This document shows, piece by piece, positions 1 to 7,568 of a stretch of 64,000 nucleotides of DNA. The DNA comes from Hyphococcus formosus (GTDB taxonomy: Bacteria > Pseudomonadota > Alphaproteobacteria > Caulobacterales > Parvularculaceae). How positions within the stretch are numbered: the stretch's first letter is position 1; each line of letters begins with the position of its first letter. The stretch spans positions 682,001 to 746,000 of the forward strand of contig NZ_CP157210.1 of assembly GCF_046736345.1 (NCBI RefSeq), given 5' to 3'. The translations under genes and the position numbers were made by a program. Below the pieces are notes generated by a model that saw only the letters and a list, made by a program, of their open reading frames with translations, was not told where the DNA came from and searched no databases.

Positions 1-48
1 TCCCCTCCTTGTACCGACGAAATGGTGAAGCAGACGAAGGAGCATTGA
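1..48 (+). CDS. possible 3' end of an upstream gene (partial)
   Basis: The first 48 bases are open in frame 1, ending SPPCTDEMVKQTKEH and a TGA stop. The open stretch is too short to assign. Support for a real gene end comes from the strong plus-strand terminator that follows at 156-189, which has no other plus-strand gene to serve. The protein family is unknown. Confidence 0.3.
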   Translation, partial: SPPCTDEMVKQTKEH

Positions 49-54
49 ATAGGC

Positions 55-70
55 TTGCCGCTAGCGGCAA
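55..70. repeat. 16-base perfect palindrome
   Basis: TTGCCGCTAGCGGCAA is a perfect inverted repeat 6 bases after the putative stop at 48, followed by TTGTT. It could be a weak first terminator stem, an RNA-processing hairpin or a protein binding site. The sequence alone does not decide. Confidence 0.45.
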
Positions 71-155
71 TTGTTACATGGATCCCGACCCACGCAACAG
101 AACATACTCGGAAAAATAGCGAAGTCTGGTTTGCTGGCTAAGGATAAATGGGAAG

Positions 156-189
156 GGCGCGATCGCAGCACGCGATCGCGCCTTTTTTT
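156..189 (+). terminator. rho-independent terminator
   Basis: An 11-bp stem (GGCGCGATCGC with GCGATCGCGCC) closes a 5-base loop and is followed by seven T on the plus strand. There is no T run on the other strand, so it ends plus-strand transcription before the convergent M20 gene. Confidence 0.85.
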
Positions 190-193
190 GTCA

Positions 194-1609
194 TTACTTT
201 CTATAATCAAGCGGTGGTTCGCGGTCACCAAGAAGCGACTTATATTTATAGTTTTCGCCACGCGCTTCTTCGAATTCTTCGCGGGCGGCTTCCAGCAGAT
301 CTTTGTTGGTGTACAGCTCAATCGCACCAAGCGTCATCGCTTTTGCGGCAATTTGCGCACCTTTATATCCGATCGACGTTCCGCTTGCGGCAACGGCTTG
401 CCAGCTATGCGAGGATGTTCCTGGAACCCAGGTTGCCGTGCGGATGCCGACAGTTGGGGTCGCATAAGAAACATCGCCGACATCAGTCGAACCATAGCCG
501 AGAGAGCGCGAATAGGGTTGAATTTCTTTTTCGCTGCCCAAGTCGAGGCGAGGGTCGTCAAATGATTTTCGTATCTCTTTGGCGAATTTTTTCTCCGCAG
601 GGGTATAATTTATACCACCCACTTCACGGAGTTTTTGGTCCATCATTTTTGCCAATGTTTCATTGACCAAAAGCGGATTGTTGCCGTGGATAACTTCCCA
701 TTCAACTTCGGTTCCGGTGCCGAGCGCCGCACCGCGCGCTGCATCTTCGACACGCTCCCAAATTGCTTCAACGCCGTCCGCGTCAGGGTGACGGACATAA
801 TAAAATACTTCCGCGAAATCCGGCACAACATTCGGTGCCAATCCGCCTTGTGTAATCACATAGTGAATACGTGATTGTTGCGGTACGTGCTCGCGCATCA
901 GGTTGACCATATTGTTGAACGCTTCGACCCCATCAAGGGCTGAGCGTGCGCGGTGCGGTGCGCCAGCGGCATGTGCGGAAACACCGCTAAACCGGAATTT
1001 TGCAGATCGATTGGCGAGGGTGGTTCTCGCGGCGGCGGAGTTCTCGTCTCCCGCATGCCAATGAAGCGCAATGTCTACATCGTCGAAAAGGCCGGCACGT
1101 ACCATGTAAACTTTACCGCTGCCGCCTTCTTCGGCAGGCGTGCCATATAGACGGATGCGTCCGGGTGTGCCGGTTTCTTCAAGCCATTCAGCGATTGAGA
1201 TTGCCGCCGTCAAAGAGCCTGCGCCGAACAGATTGTGGCCGCATGCGTGACCTGCTGCTTTTCCGTCAATAGGTGAACGGTTTGGTGAAGCGTCCTGATT
1301 GATGCCGGGAAGGGCGTCGAACTCGGCGAGGATCCCGATTACCGGTCCGCCCGTGCCAAATTCTGCGGTGAAGGCAGTCGGAATATCTGCGACCCCTTTG
1401 GTGATTTTGAAGCCAGCCGCTTTCAGGCGGTCTTGCAATAATTCAGATGACCGCTCTTCCTGATAACCAACTTCTGCCCATTCCCACAATTTTTGGGCGA
1501 CCATCGCAGTGTCATCGTATTTCGCATCAATTTTTTTGAGGACATTTTCATCAGCATTCGCAACTACTGGAATAACAGCAAGTGCAACAGACAAAAGCCA
1601 GCGTTTCAT
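194..1609 (-). CDS. secreted M20-family amidohydrolase, AbgB-like
   Basis: This 471-residue metal-dependent hydrolase resembles the aminobenzoyl-glutamate hydrolase subunit AbgB and related M20D amidohydrolases, which cleave N-acyl or N-aryl amino acid amides. It begins with a Sec signal peptide (cleavage near residue 19, after VVANA), so it should act in the periplasm. The M20D metal motif HACGHN lies at residues 121-126, and EEGGSG near 160 carries the catalytic/metal Glu pair. A dimerisation-type middle domain and a C-terminal catalytic half follow, giving the family's usual length. It lies divergent from an AbgT-type transporter at 2567 with an outer-membrane protein gene between them, which suggests periplasmic hydrolysis coupled to uptake. 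The exact substrate is unknown; p-aminobenzoyl-glutamate is only one possibility. Confidence 0.85.
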   Translation of the reverse strand: MKRWLLSVALAVIPVVANADENVLKKIDAKYDDTAMVAQKLWEWAEVGYQEERSSELLQDRLKAAGFKITKGVADIPTAFTAEFGTGGPVIGILAEFDALPGINQDASPNRSPIDGKAAGHACGHNLFGAGSLTAAISIAEWLEETGTPGRIRLYGTPAEEGGSGKVYMVRAGLFDDVDIALHWHAGDENSAAARTTLANRSAKFRFSGVSAHAAGAPHRARSALDGVEAFNNMVNLMREHVPQQSRIHYVITQGGLAPNVVPDFAEVFYYVRHPDADGVEAIWERVEDAARGAALGTGTEVEWEVIHGNNPLLVNETLAKMMDQKLREVGGINYTPAEKKFAKEIRKSFDDPRLDLGSEKEIQPYSRSLGYGSTDVGDVSYATPTVGIRTATWVPGTSSHSWQAVAASGTSIGYKGAQIAAKAMTLGAIELYTNKDLLEAAREEFEEARGENYKYKSLLGDREPPLDYRK

Positions 1610-1744
1610 GGTGTTCCCTTCGATTATTGAATCAATGGGAATAGTGCCATGAAAACCGGCTTGTTGTCATGATTTCTGAGTATATTTTGAGTATCTCTAT
1701 TGTGATAGGCGGCAACATAAATTGAAGCCGCCTATGCGTTTTGG

Positions 1745-2398
1745 TTATACACCGAATTTATATTCGAGATTGATTCCAAAGCTCTCGGCGTTGGATGTAT
1801 CGAATTCATAGTGGGTGTAATCGGCGCGGATGGCCATGGATTCAGTGAGGTCATAGGCCGCAGATGCACCGACCGCAAAACCGTCATCGGATCCGCCGAA
1901 GACCAATTCGTTGCCGCCCACGGTCGCAACAGTTGAATCGATTTCAGCGAACGCATAACCGGCTCGGGCGGAAACGTCGAAGCGATCACTCAAAGGCATG
2001 GTTGCGCGGCCATAAAAACCAATCAGGTAATCAAGGCCGAGATCGCCGGGACCGGCGATAACATCGTCGAAATCACTATCTTCGTTGTCGTCGAGGTCGA
2101 AATCATCTTCGTCGCCATCAAAATCAAACTCGCCATTATCAATGCCGAAACTGGCGTCGGCTTCGACGCCGAAATTAGGGTGTAACTGCCAGCCAGCGCG
2201 GGCTGTGATGGCGCTTACATGTGCGTCGCCACCAAGGTCTTCATCGAAATCGAGATAGTTGTATCCCCCTGAAAGATAGGGGCCGGTTGTTTCGGTTGGT
2301 CCATTATAGTTTTGAGCATTTGCTGTTGCGCCAAAAAGAGCAGCACCTGCGGCTATCGCAGCCGAGTTCAGCAGAAACGTCGATTTATCCAAAGACAT
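1745..2398 (-). CDS. outer-membrane beta-barrel protein with acidic loop
   Basis: This 217-residue protein looks like a small OmpA/OmpW-type eight-stranded barrel. Residues 1-29 form a signal peptide ending in ATANA-Q, and alternating hydrophobic strands follow, ending in a typical C-terminal strand (NLEYKFGV). I place the start at 2398 because GGAGGT sits 6 bases upstream; an in-frame start at 2467 would add 23 residues with no export logic. Residues 87-112 are extraordinarily acidic (16 of 26 are Asp or Glu) and look like an extracellular loop or turn, possibly binding Ca2+ or other cations. Its location between the M20 hydrolase and the AbgT gene may mean a shared role, but small barrels are common and this is not shown. 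Confidence 0.75.
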   Translation of the reverse strand: MSLDKSTFLLNSAAIAAGAALFGATANAQNYNGPTETTGPYLSGGYNYLDFDEDLGGDAHVSAITARAGWQLHPNFGVEADASFGIDNGEFDFDGDEDDFDLDDNEDSDFDDVIAGPGDLGLDYLIGFYGRATMPLSDRFDVSARAGYAFAEIDSTVATVGGNELVFGGSDDGFAVGASAAYDLTESMAIRADYTHYEFDTSNAESFGINLEYKFGV

Positions 2399-2566
2399 AG
2401 TACCTCCAATACGCATTTCATTACTTGCTCGTGTGGTCCCAACAGGGATGGAGGAGAACGGTTTCATTGATTTTTGTTAGGATGTAATCGGCGGTATCAC
2501 CGAAGAAAATTTGCGTAGCACGGCAAATTTGGTCAGATTATCCAAAAATATCAGGGAGATAATTTT

Positions 2567-4147
2567 ATGACCGGAGCTTCCTCTGGCGCAGCGATGCAGC
2601 AAAAGGGCTTTCTGGGATGGGTCGAACGGACGGGCAATCGCTTGCCTGATCCGGTCTTCATCTTCTTCTATCTTATCATTGTTCTCGTTGCGATCAGTAT
2701 CGTTGCGGCATTAGCTGGATTGTCCGCGCCGCATCCGACGCAAACCGTGGCGGGTACGGATGACCCCTATATCATTGAGGCCGTAAGCCTTTTATCGGCA
2801 GAAAATATCCAGAGGCTTTGGGTCGATATGCCGAAGACGTTCACCCATTTCCACCCGCTTGGTTACGTGCTTGTTGTGATGTTGGGAGCCGGTGTTGCTG
2901 AACGAACTGGCCTGTTCGGTACGGCAATGCGCGCTGCGGTTCGAAATGCGCCGAAATTCCTCTTGACGCCAATGGTCGCTTTGGTCGCGATGGTGGGCAA
3001 TCTGGCCGCTGATGCCGCTTATGTTGTTCTCATTCCATTAGCTGGCGTTCTGTTTGCGGCGGCGGGGCGTCATCCCATCGCGGGGATTGCCGCTGCTTTT
3101 GCGGGGGTATCGGGTGGTTTTTCCGCGAATTTACTGCCTGGCCAGCTTGATGCTTTGCTGTTCGGTATCACCGAATCAGCGGCTGAATCGATTGTTCCTG
3201 CATGGGACGCCAATATTGCCGGTAACTGGTATTTCATCTTTGTGATGACGTTTATTTTTCTCCCCATCATTTGGTTCGTAACAGATAAAATTATTGAGCC
3301 ACGCATGGGCGGCTATGAGCCACAAGGGCCAGCGGGTGAGATGGTCAAAGACGGCGATAAGCCGCTGACGCAAGAACAAAAAAGCGGCCTTGCCCGAGCA
3401 GGCATCGCAGCATTGTTGGTTTGTGCATTGTGGCTTTTCTTTACGATCGGGCCGGGCACACCGCTAATTGACGAAACGGCGCGACCAGAAGCGCGATTAT
3501 CGCCGTTCTATAAATCGCTTGTGGCCGGGTTTCTGGTCCTGTTTTTGGTAACAGGCTGGGCCTATGGTGCTGCTGCGGGAACGGTTAAAGGGCATCGCGA
3601 CATTGTCCGTATGATGAGCGAGGCGATGGCCGATCTTGCATATTATCTTGTTCTTGCATTTGCCGCTGCGCATTTCGTTGCGATGTTTGCGTGGTCAAAT
3701 CTCGGCTTGATCTTCGCCGTGCAAGGCGCTGATGTCATCGAATCGTCGGGTATGCCGATGCCGATCACACTCGCTTTGCTTGTTTTATTGACTGGCGTGG
3801 TCAATCTGTTCGTTGGTTCTGCCAGCGCAAAATGGGCGCTGTTAGCACCGGTTATGATCCCGATGTTGATGCTGTTGGGAATTAGTCCTGAAATGACAAC
3901 GGCAACCTATCGCGTAGGTGATTCCGCGACCAATATCATCACGCCGTTGATGGTCTATTTCCCATTGATCCTGACATTCTGTCAGCGTTGGCAAAAAGGA
4001 TTTGGCCTCGGAAGCCTGACAGCGACGATGTTACCATATTCAGCATTCCTGATGGTCGGCGGCTTAATTCTGGTGATGGCGTGGGTTGCGCTCGGTCTTC
4101 CGCTTGGGCCGGGAGCACCGCTCGAATACACCTTGCCGCAGCAATAA
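2567..4147 (+). CDS. AbgT-family transporter
   Basis: This 526-residue inner-membrane protein has about a dozen hydrophobic segments and the AbgT/YdaH family layout, starting with GFLGWVERTGNRLPDP. Conserved internal features are the GNLAADAAYVVLIPLAG region near 145 and the VGSASAKWALLAPVMIPM region near 420. AbgT proteins import p-aminobenzoyl-glutamate, and some members export sulfonamides. The start has a good ribosome site (AGGGAGAT). The gene is transcribed away from the secreted AbgB-like hydrolase at 194-1609, the usual functional partner of this family. A bidirectional terminator follows at 4155-4186. Direction of transport and substrate cannot be read from sequence. Confidence 0.88.
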   Translation: MTGASSGAAMQQKGFLGWVERTGNRLPDPVFIFFYLIIVLVAISIVAALAGLSAPHPTQTVAGTDDPYIIEAVSLLSAENIQRLWVDMPKTFTHFHPLGYVLVVMLGAGVAERTGLFGTAMRAAVRNAPKFLLTPMVALVAMVGNLAADAAYVVLIPLAGVLFAAAGRHPIAGIAAAFAGVSGGFSANLLPGQLDALLFGITESAAESIVPAWDANIAGNWYFIFVMTFIFLPIIWFVTDKIIEPRMGGYEPQGPAGEMVKDGDKPLTQEQKSGLARAGIAALLVCALWLFFTIGPGTPLIDETARPEARLSPFYKSLVAGFLVLFLVTGWAYGAAAGTVKGHRDIVRMMSEAMADLAYYLVLAFAAAHFVAMFAWSNLGLIFAVQGADVIESSGMPMPITLALLVLLTGVVNLFVGSASAKWALLAPVMIPMLMLLGISPEMTTATYRVGDSATNIITPLMVYFPLILTFCQRWQKGFGLGSLTATMLPYSAFLMVGGLILVMAWVALGLPLGPGAPLEYTLPQQ

Positions 4148-4154
4148 ACAAAAA

Positions 4155-4186
4155 AAAACGCCCGCTCTCGAGCGGGCGTTTTAATT
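4155..4186. terminator. bidirectional terminator between abgT-like gene and cobS
   Basis: The stem AAACGCCCGCT with AGCGGGCGTTT closes a 4-base CTCG loop. It is flanked by an A run on the left and TTTT on the right, so it can work on both strands for the two convergent genes. Confidence 0.85.
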
Positions 4187-4204
4187 TTATCGTGTAGTAG
4201 GATT

Positions 4205-5194
4205 TTAGGCGACACTGACTTCCGGTGCAGATTCCGGCAGGTCCTCGCCAAAGGCACGCTGATAAAATTCAGCAACCGTTGGCCGTTCAAGTTCGTCGCA
4301 TTTATTCAAGAACGTAACCCGGAAAGCGTAACCGATATTTTGGAATATTTCTGCGTTCTGGGCCCAGGTAATGACGGTACGGGGGCTCATGACAGTAGAA
4401 ATATCACCAGCGATAAACGCATTCCGCGTCATGTCCGCAACACGGACCATTGCGTCGATCGCTTTGCGACCTTCCTCGGAATCGTAAAGCGGCACTTTGG
4501 CTATGACAATTTCTGTCTCCTCGTCATGGGAGAGGTAATTCAGCGTTGTCACCACCGACCAACGGTCCATCTGACCTTGGTTGATTTGCTGGGTACCATG
4601 ATAAAGCCCGGTCGTATCGCCCAAGCCAATTGTGTTGGTTGTCGCAAATAGCCGGAAATAGGGGTTCGGTGTCAGGACCTTGTTTTGATCGAGTAGGGTC
4701 AGTCTGCCTTCAGCCTCAAGAACACGCTGGATGACAAACATCACGTCCGGGCGGCCAGCATCATACTCGTCGAATACAAGTGCAACCGGTCGTTGGAACG
4801 CCCACGGAAGAATACCTTCTTTGAAGGCAGTGACCTGAACGCCATTTTCAACCACGATGGCGTCCTTACCGATGAGGTCGATCCGGCTCACATGGCTGTC
4901 GAGATTGATCCGGATGCAAGGCCAGTTCAATCGCGCGGCGACCTGTTCGATATGGGTTGATTTACCGGTGCCGTGGAAGCCCTGAACCATGACGCGTCGG
5001 TTATGCGCAAAGCCAGCCAGAATCGCCATCGTCGTTTCAGGGTCAAACCGGTAGGACTCATCAACCGGCGGAACATAGGAGTTCGGCTTGGAAAAAGCGG
5101 GAATTTCAATATCGAGATTTACGCCAAATGTCTTTTTGGCCGACACCATTGTGTCTGGCTTTTCGAGGAAAGTATCATCAGAAATTACGGTCAT
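4205..5194 (-). CDS. cobS: cobaltochelatase-type AAA+ ATPase CobS
   Basis: This 329-residue MoxR-like AAA+ ATPase matches CobS, which with CobT drives ATP-dependent cobalt insertion by CobN in aerobic cobalamin synthesis. It begins with the CobS N-terminal pattern (MVSAKKTFGVNLDIEIPAFS near 16-35). Walker A is GFHGTGKST at 72-80 and Walker B is ALVFDEYD at 138-145; a sensor stretch LFATTNTIG follows near 190. The chosen start gives the usual family length. An in-frame ATG at 5275 has a better ribosome site (AGAGGT, spacing 6) and would add 27 basic residues, so the start is uncertain. The upstream J-domain gene and bolA form the usual alphaproteobacterial neighbourhood, but cobT is not downstream. 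The chelatase role is therefore inferred from family. Confidence 0.88.
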   Translation of the reverse strand: MTVISDDTFLEKPDTMVSAKKTFGVNLDIEIPAFSKPNSYVPPVDESYRFDPETTMAILAGFAHNRRVMVQGFHGTGKSTHIEQVAARLNWPCIRINLDSHVSRIDLIGKDAIVVENGVQVTAFKEGILPWAFQRPVALVFDEYDAGRPDVMFVIQRVLEAEGRLTLLDQNKVLTPNPYFRLFATTNTIGLGDTTGLYHGTQQINQGQMDRWSVVTTLNYLSHDEETEIVIAKVPLYDSEEGRKAIDAMVRVADMTRNAFIAGDISTVMSPRTVITWAQNAEIFQNIGYAFRVTFLNKCDELERPTVAEFYQRAFGEDLPESAPEVSVA

Positions 5195-5344
5195 GGACAG
5201 TATGCTCTTTATCTTTTGCACATGCGAGCGCGGACCCTCGCGCGAAAGGGCCCTTCTGACAAGGGCCAAAGGCATATCTGACCTCTTGTGAAGAGCGAAC
5301 AAATTGACGCGCACACGGCGTCGCGAAGGCGTCCGCGAGATTAT

Positions 5345-5365
5345 AGCGGCACCTAGGGTGCCGCT
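5345..5365. other. stem-loop upstream of cobS
   Basis: AGCGGCACC and GGTGCCGCT form a perfect 9-bp stem around a 3-base loop, between the end of the J-domain gene (5382) and cobS. No T run follows on the minus strand, so it is probably not a simple terminator. It may be a processing or attenuation hairpin in the shared transcript. Confidence 0.5.
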
Positions 5366-5381
5366 CCATAGGGGGCGCAGG

Positions 5382-6017
5382 CTAGACGAACTGCGCTTTT
5401 TTCAAAATCGTATGGGCTTTGACGACCTCTGAGAGCTGTTCTTCGGCGCTACGGTCGCCACCATTGGAATCAGGGTGGAAGCGCCGCACAAGCTCCGCAT
5501 AGCGCCGCCGAATCTCGGAACTGGTGGCGTTATATTGTAAGGCCATCGTGTCAAAGGCACCGACTTGAAGTTTGGTCAGTTTTTTGCCGCCGCGGTAATG
5601 GCCACGTTCTTCGGCGCGCTCTTTGACAGATTCGGCCATCAGCCCGAATGCGTCATCCGCATCGGCCGGGCCACGGGCATTCGCCGCCGCGCGGGCACGA
5701 TCATTCTTACCCATCGACCACGTGGGTCGGTCACCATACTGGGCGGCCTGACGGACTTTGGCGGCTTCGTCTTCGGATAGGCCGTCAAAATAGTTCCAAT
5801 TGCGGTTATGATCCCGCGCATGAGCAAGGCACAGCCAAATCCGGGCCCTAGGCTCCCGCGGCGATTTCGGCAGGCTACAGGCAGCCTTTTCGTCACAGTC
5901 GGTAGCTGCGCATGAGTGATCACCAGGCTCCGACCAAGCCGGCGCTTTTTTGGTTCTGCCGGGTGGTTTAACTCTGATGTCAAATCCCAGCCGCGGTTTG
6001 TATTCTTTACGTGTCAT
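5382..6017 (-). CDS. J-domain protein, C-terminal J domain
   Basis: This 211-residue protein ends in a J domain (about residues 150-211) with the HPD signature in RRFHPDSNGG, so it should stimulate the ATPase of a DnaK-type Hsp70. The N-terminal part carries Cys/His residues (CAATDC, CSLPKS, then WLCLAHARDHN near 85) that may bind zinc. This kind of protein is regularly found next to cobS in alphaproteobacteria. I start it at 6017 (MTRKEYKPRLG) rather than at 6050 because AGGGCT precedes that ATG and the extra 11 residues look spurious. It is probably co-transcribed with cobS (187-base gap containing a stem-loop) and divergent from bolA. The client is unknown. Confidence 0.85.
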   Translation of the reverse strand: MTRKEYKPRLGFDIRVKPPGRTKKAPAWSEPGDHSCAATDCDEKAACSLPKSPREPRARIWLCLAHARDHNRNWNYFDGLSEDEAAKVRQAAQYGDRPTWSMGKNDRARAAANARGPADADDAFGLMAESVKERAEERGHYRGGKKLTKLQVGAFDTMALQYNATSSEIRRRYAELVRRFHPDSNGGDRSAEEQLSEVVKAHTILKKAQFV

Positions 6018-6089
6018 AGCCCTAATATGATGCGGGTTGCGTCTTGACACAATCTTGACGTTTGTGCCCTTTATGGTGTGACTGGGGAC

Positions 6090-6371
6090 ATGTCAGTTTC
6101 AGAAAAAATCCGCAACAAATTAATTCACTCGCTAGAGCCTGAGCGGGTCGAGGTCATTGATGAATCCCATTTGCATGCCGGCCATGCAGGCGCGCGGGAG
6201 GGCGGTGAGTCACATTTTCGTGTGCTCATTGTCTCAAAGCAGTTTGAAGGCGCGTCCCGAGTCGCTAGGCAACGAATGGTCAATTCGATATTACGCGAAG
6301 AACTTGCGGGGCCGGTTCATGCCCTTGCAATGAAAACCCTCACGCCGCAGGAATTCGCGAAAGAAGAATAA
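6090..6371 (+). CDS. bolA: BolA family protein
   Basis: This small protein (93 residues from the ATG at 6090) has the BolA fold pattern: an N-terminal helix MSVSEKIRNKLI, the VEVIDESHLHAGH segment containing the conserved His-rich loop, and a later HALAMKTLTPQEF. BolA proteins pair with monothiol glutaredoxins through [2Fe-2S] clusters and affect iron handling, stress and cell shape. An in-frame GTG at 6078 would add four residues (MTGD); neither start has a clear ribosome site, and the ATG matches the family better. It diverges from the J-domain/cobS operon with a 72-base spacer and precedes the rhomboid gene. The partner glutaredoxin is not in the window. Confidence 0.9.
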   Translation: MSVSEKIRNKLIHSLEPERVEVIDESHLHAGHAGAREGGESHFRVLIVSKQFEGASRVARQRMVNSILREELAGPVHALAMKTLTPQEFAKEE

Positions 6372-6408
6372 GTCAGCGCGCTTTGATAAAAGAAAATAGA
6401 GAATAATA

Positions 6409-7002
6409 ATGGAAATATCAGGTGCGCCGGCGACCTATGGGTTAGTGATCGCAAATATAATTGCGAGCGTTTACGGCCTTTCATTTGACCGCGGTTTCGT
6501 CGGGAGCTTCCTGTTCAATGTCGGTGCGCTAAAGAACGCGAAACAGCATTATCGGATATTCACGTCGTCATTCCTGCATGGAGATTATTTCCATCTCCTG
6601 TTCAACATGATGACGCTTTTGATTTTCGGTCCGGTGGTCGAAATTGCACTCGGCACGGATGGATTTCTGGTCGTCTATTTTGGCGCTATTCTCGCAAGCG
6701 GTATCGTCTCGTTCTACGTTAATCGCGATAATCTCAATTATAGCTCTCTTGGTGCGTCCGATGGGGTCTCTGGTGTGATCCTCGCCTTTTGTATGTTCGC
6801 GCCATTTACGCCGATCTATTTTCTGTTCGTGCCTTTTGGTATTCCGGCCTTTCTCTATGGCGGGTTATTTATTCTGATCTCAGCCAAGATGGTGGGGACT
6901 GGTGGCCGAACTGCGCATGAGGGGCATTTGGGTGGCGCGTTGGCTGGGGTTGTGTTGACCCTGTTAATGCGGCCGGACATCCTTACTGGTTTATTCGCTT
7001 AA
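6409..7002 (+). CDS. rhomboid family intramembrane protease-like protein
   Basis: This 197-residue polytopic membrane protein has the rhomboid core. HGDYFHLLFNM (residues 58-67) holds the conserved His and Asn of transmembrane helix 2. The catalytic Ser region GASDGVSG lies at 115-122 (Ser117), and the catalytic His is in GHLGGALAG (His173). Rhomboids cleave transmembrane substrates inside the membrane. In the usual GxSG box the residue after Ser is Gly; here it is Asp118, which might alter activity, although Ser and His are both present. It lies 37 bases downstream of bolA and is probably co-transcribed with it. The substrate is unknown. An inactive rhomboid-like protein is a possible alternative. 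Confidence 0.82.
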   Translation: MEISGAPATYGLVIANIIASVYGLSFDRGFVGSFLFNVGALKNAKQHYRIFTSSFLHGDYFHLLFNMMTLLIFGPVVEIALGTDGFLVVYFGAILASGIVSFYVNRDNLNYSSLGASDGVSGVILAFCMFAPFTPIYFLFVPFGIPAFLYGGLFILISAKMVGTGGRTAHEGHLGGALAGVVLTLLMRPDILTGLFA

Positions 7003-7114
7003 TCTAGAATTATCCTGTTCACCAAAAGATCAATTTTTACAGTCCCGTAGTGCGCCAAAAATAGGCCGGGCCCGAGCGTGGTTTTGGTGTTGTGGTCTAT
7101 TGGGCGGGCTGTGT

Positions 7115-7120
7115 TATAGT
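7115..7120 (+). promoter_or_regulatory. possible -10 element of the 7158 gene
   Basis: TATAGT lies 37 bases before the ATG at 7158, in a GC-rich context. No good -35 match sits at 17 bases; TTGTGG is 19 bases upstream. This is a weak call. Confidence 0.3.
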
Positions 7121-7157
7121 CTGCGCCGTAGTGTTTCTTGGGTAGCCGGGGGATTTT

Positions 7158-7523
7158 ATGGGGCGCGTGAAATTACCGGATGGGGTTCCAGCCGATAATC
7201 AAAGTTTATCCTTAGCCAAAAGCGATGAGCCTAACGTACCCGACGTCGCAACCCCTGAATTTAGCGAGACACAAAACAAATCAACGGCAGCCACAAAACC
7301 TAATTTTGACGGACAACGCTTTGCTCAAGGACCAGTGAAATCACACGGTCTTCCAAACGATGATGACGATGAGCCTGTGATCCCCGTTTGGGTTCTGATT
7401 ACGATTGCGATCGTATTTCTTTTGGTCGGGCTGAGTGCCTATCTTATTTCCCATAACAGCCAGCCGATGCCGCTTTGTGCCGATCAGCCGGAGTGGAACC
7501 AATATAATTGCAAGGTGCGTTAA
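7158..7523 (+). CDS. hypothetical single-pass membrane protein
   Basis: I do not recognise this 121-residue protein. The first 75 residues are polar and low in structure, rich in Asn, Lys, Pro and Asp. An acidic patch NDDDDEP follows, then one clear membrane helix (PVWVLITIAIVFLLVGLSAY, about 79-98), and a short tail ending CADQPEWNQYNCKVR with two Cys. With no signal peptide, the expected topology is cytoplasmic N-terminus and periplasmic C-terminus, where the two Cys could form a disulfide. GGGGGA ahead of the ATG is a good ribosome site. The gene stands alone between the rhomboid gene and a convergent J-domain gene. Confidence 0.65.
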   Translation: MGRVKLPDGVPADNQSLSLAKSDEPNVPDVATPEFSETQNKSTAATKPNFDGQRFAQGPVKSHGLPNDDDDEPVIPVWVLITIAIVFLLVGLSAYLISHNSQPMPLCADQPEWNQYNCKVR

Positions 7524-7568
7524 AAGACTGCGCGGTTGCCCGCTGAACGCAAAAGATCCGCGCAATAT

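Noticed and set aside
5195..5381. Cobalamin riboswitch upstream of cobS
   Set aside because: The 187 bases do not show a recognisable B12 box or the expected multi-stem layout; only a short 9-bp hairpin is visible. The length is also too short for the full element.
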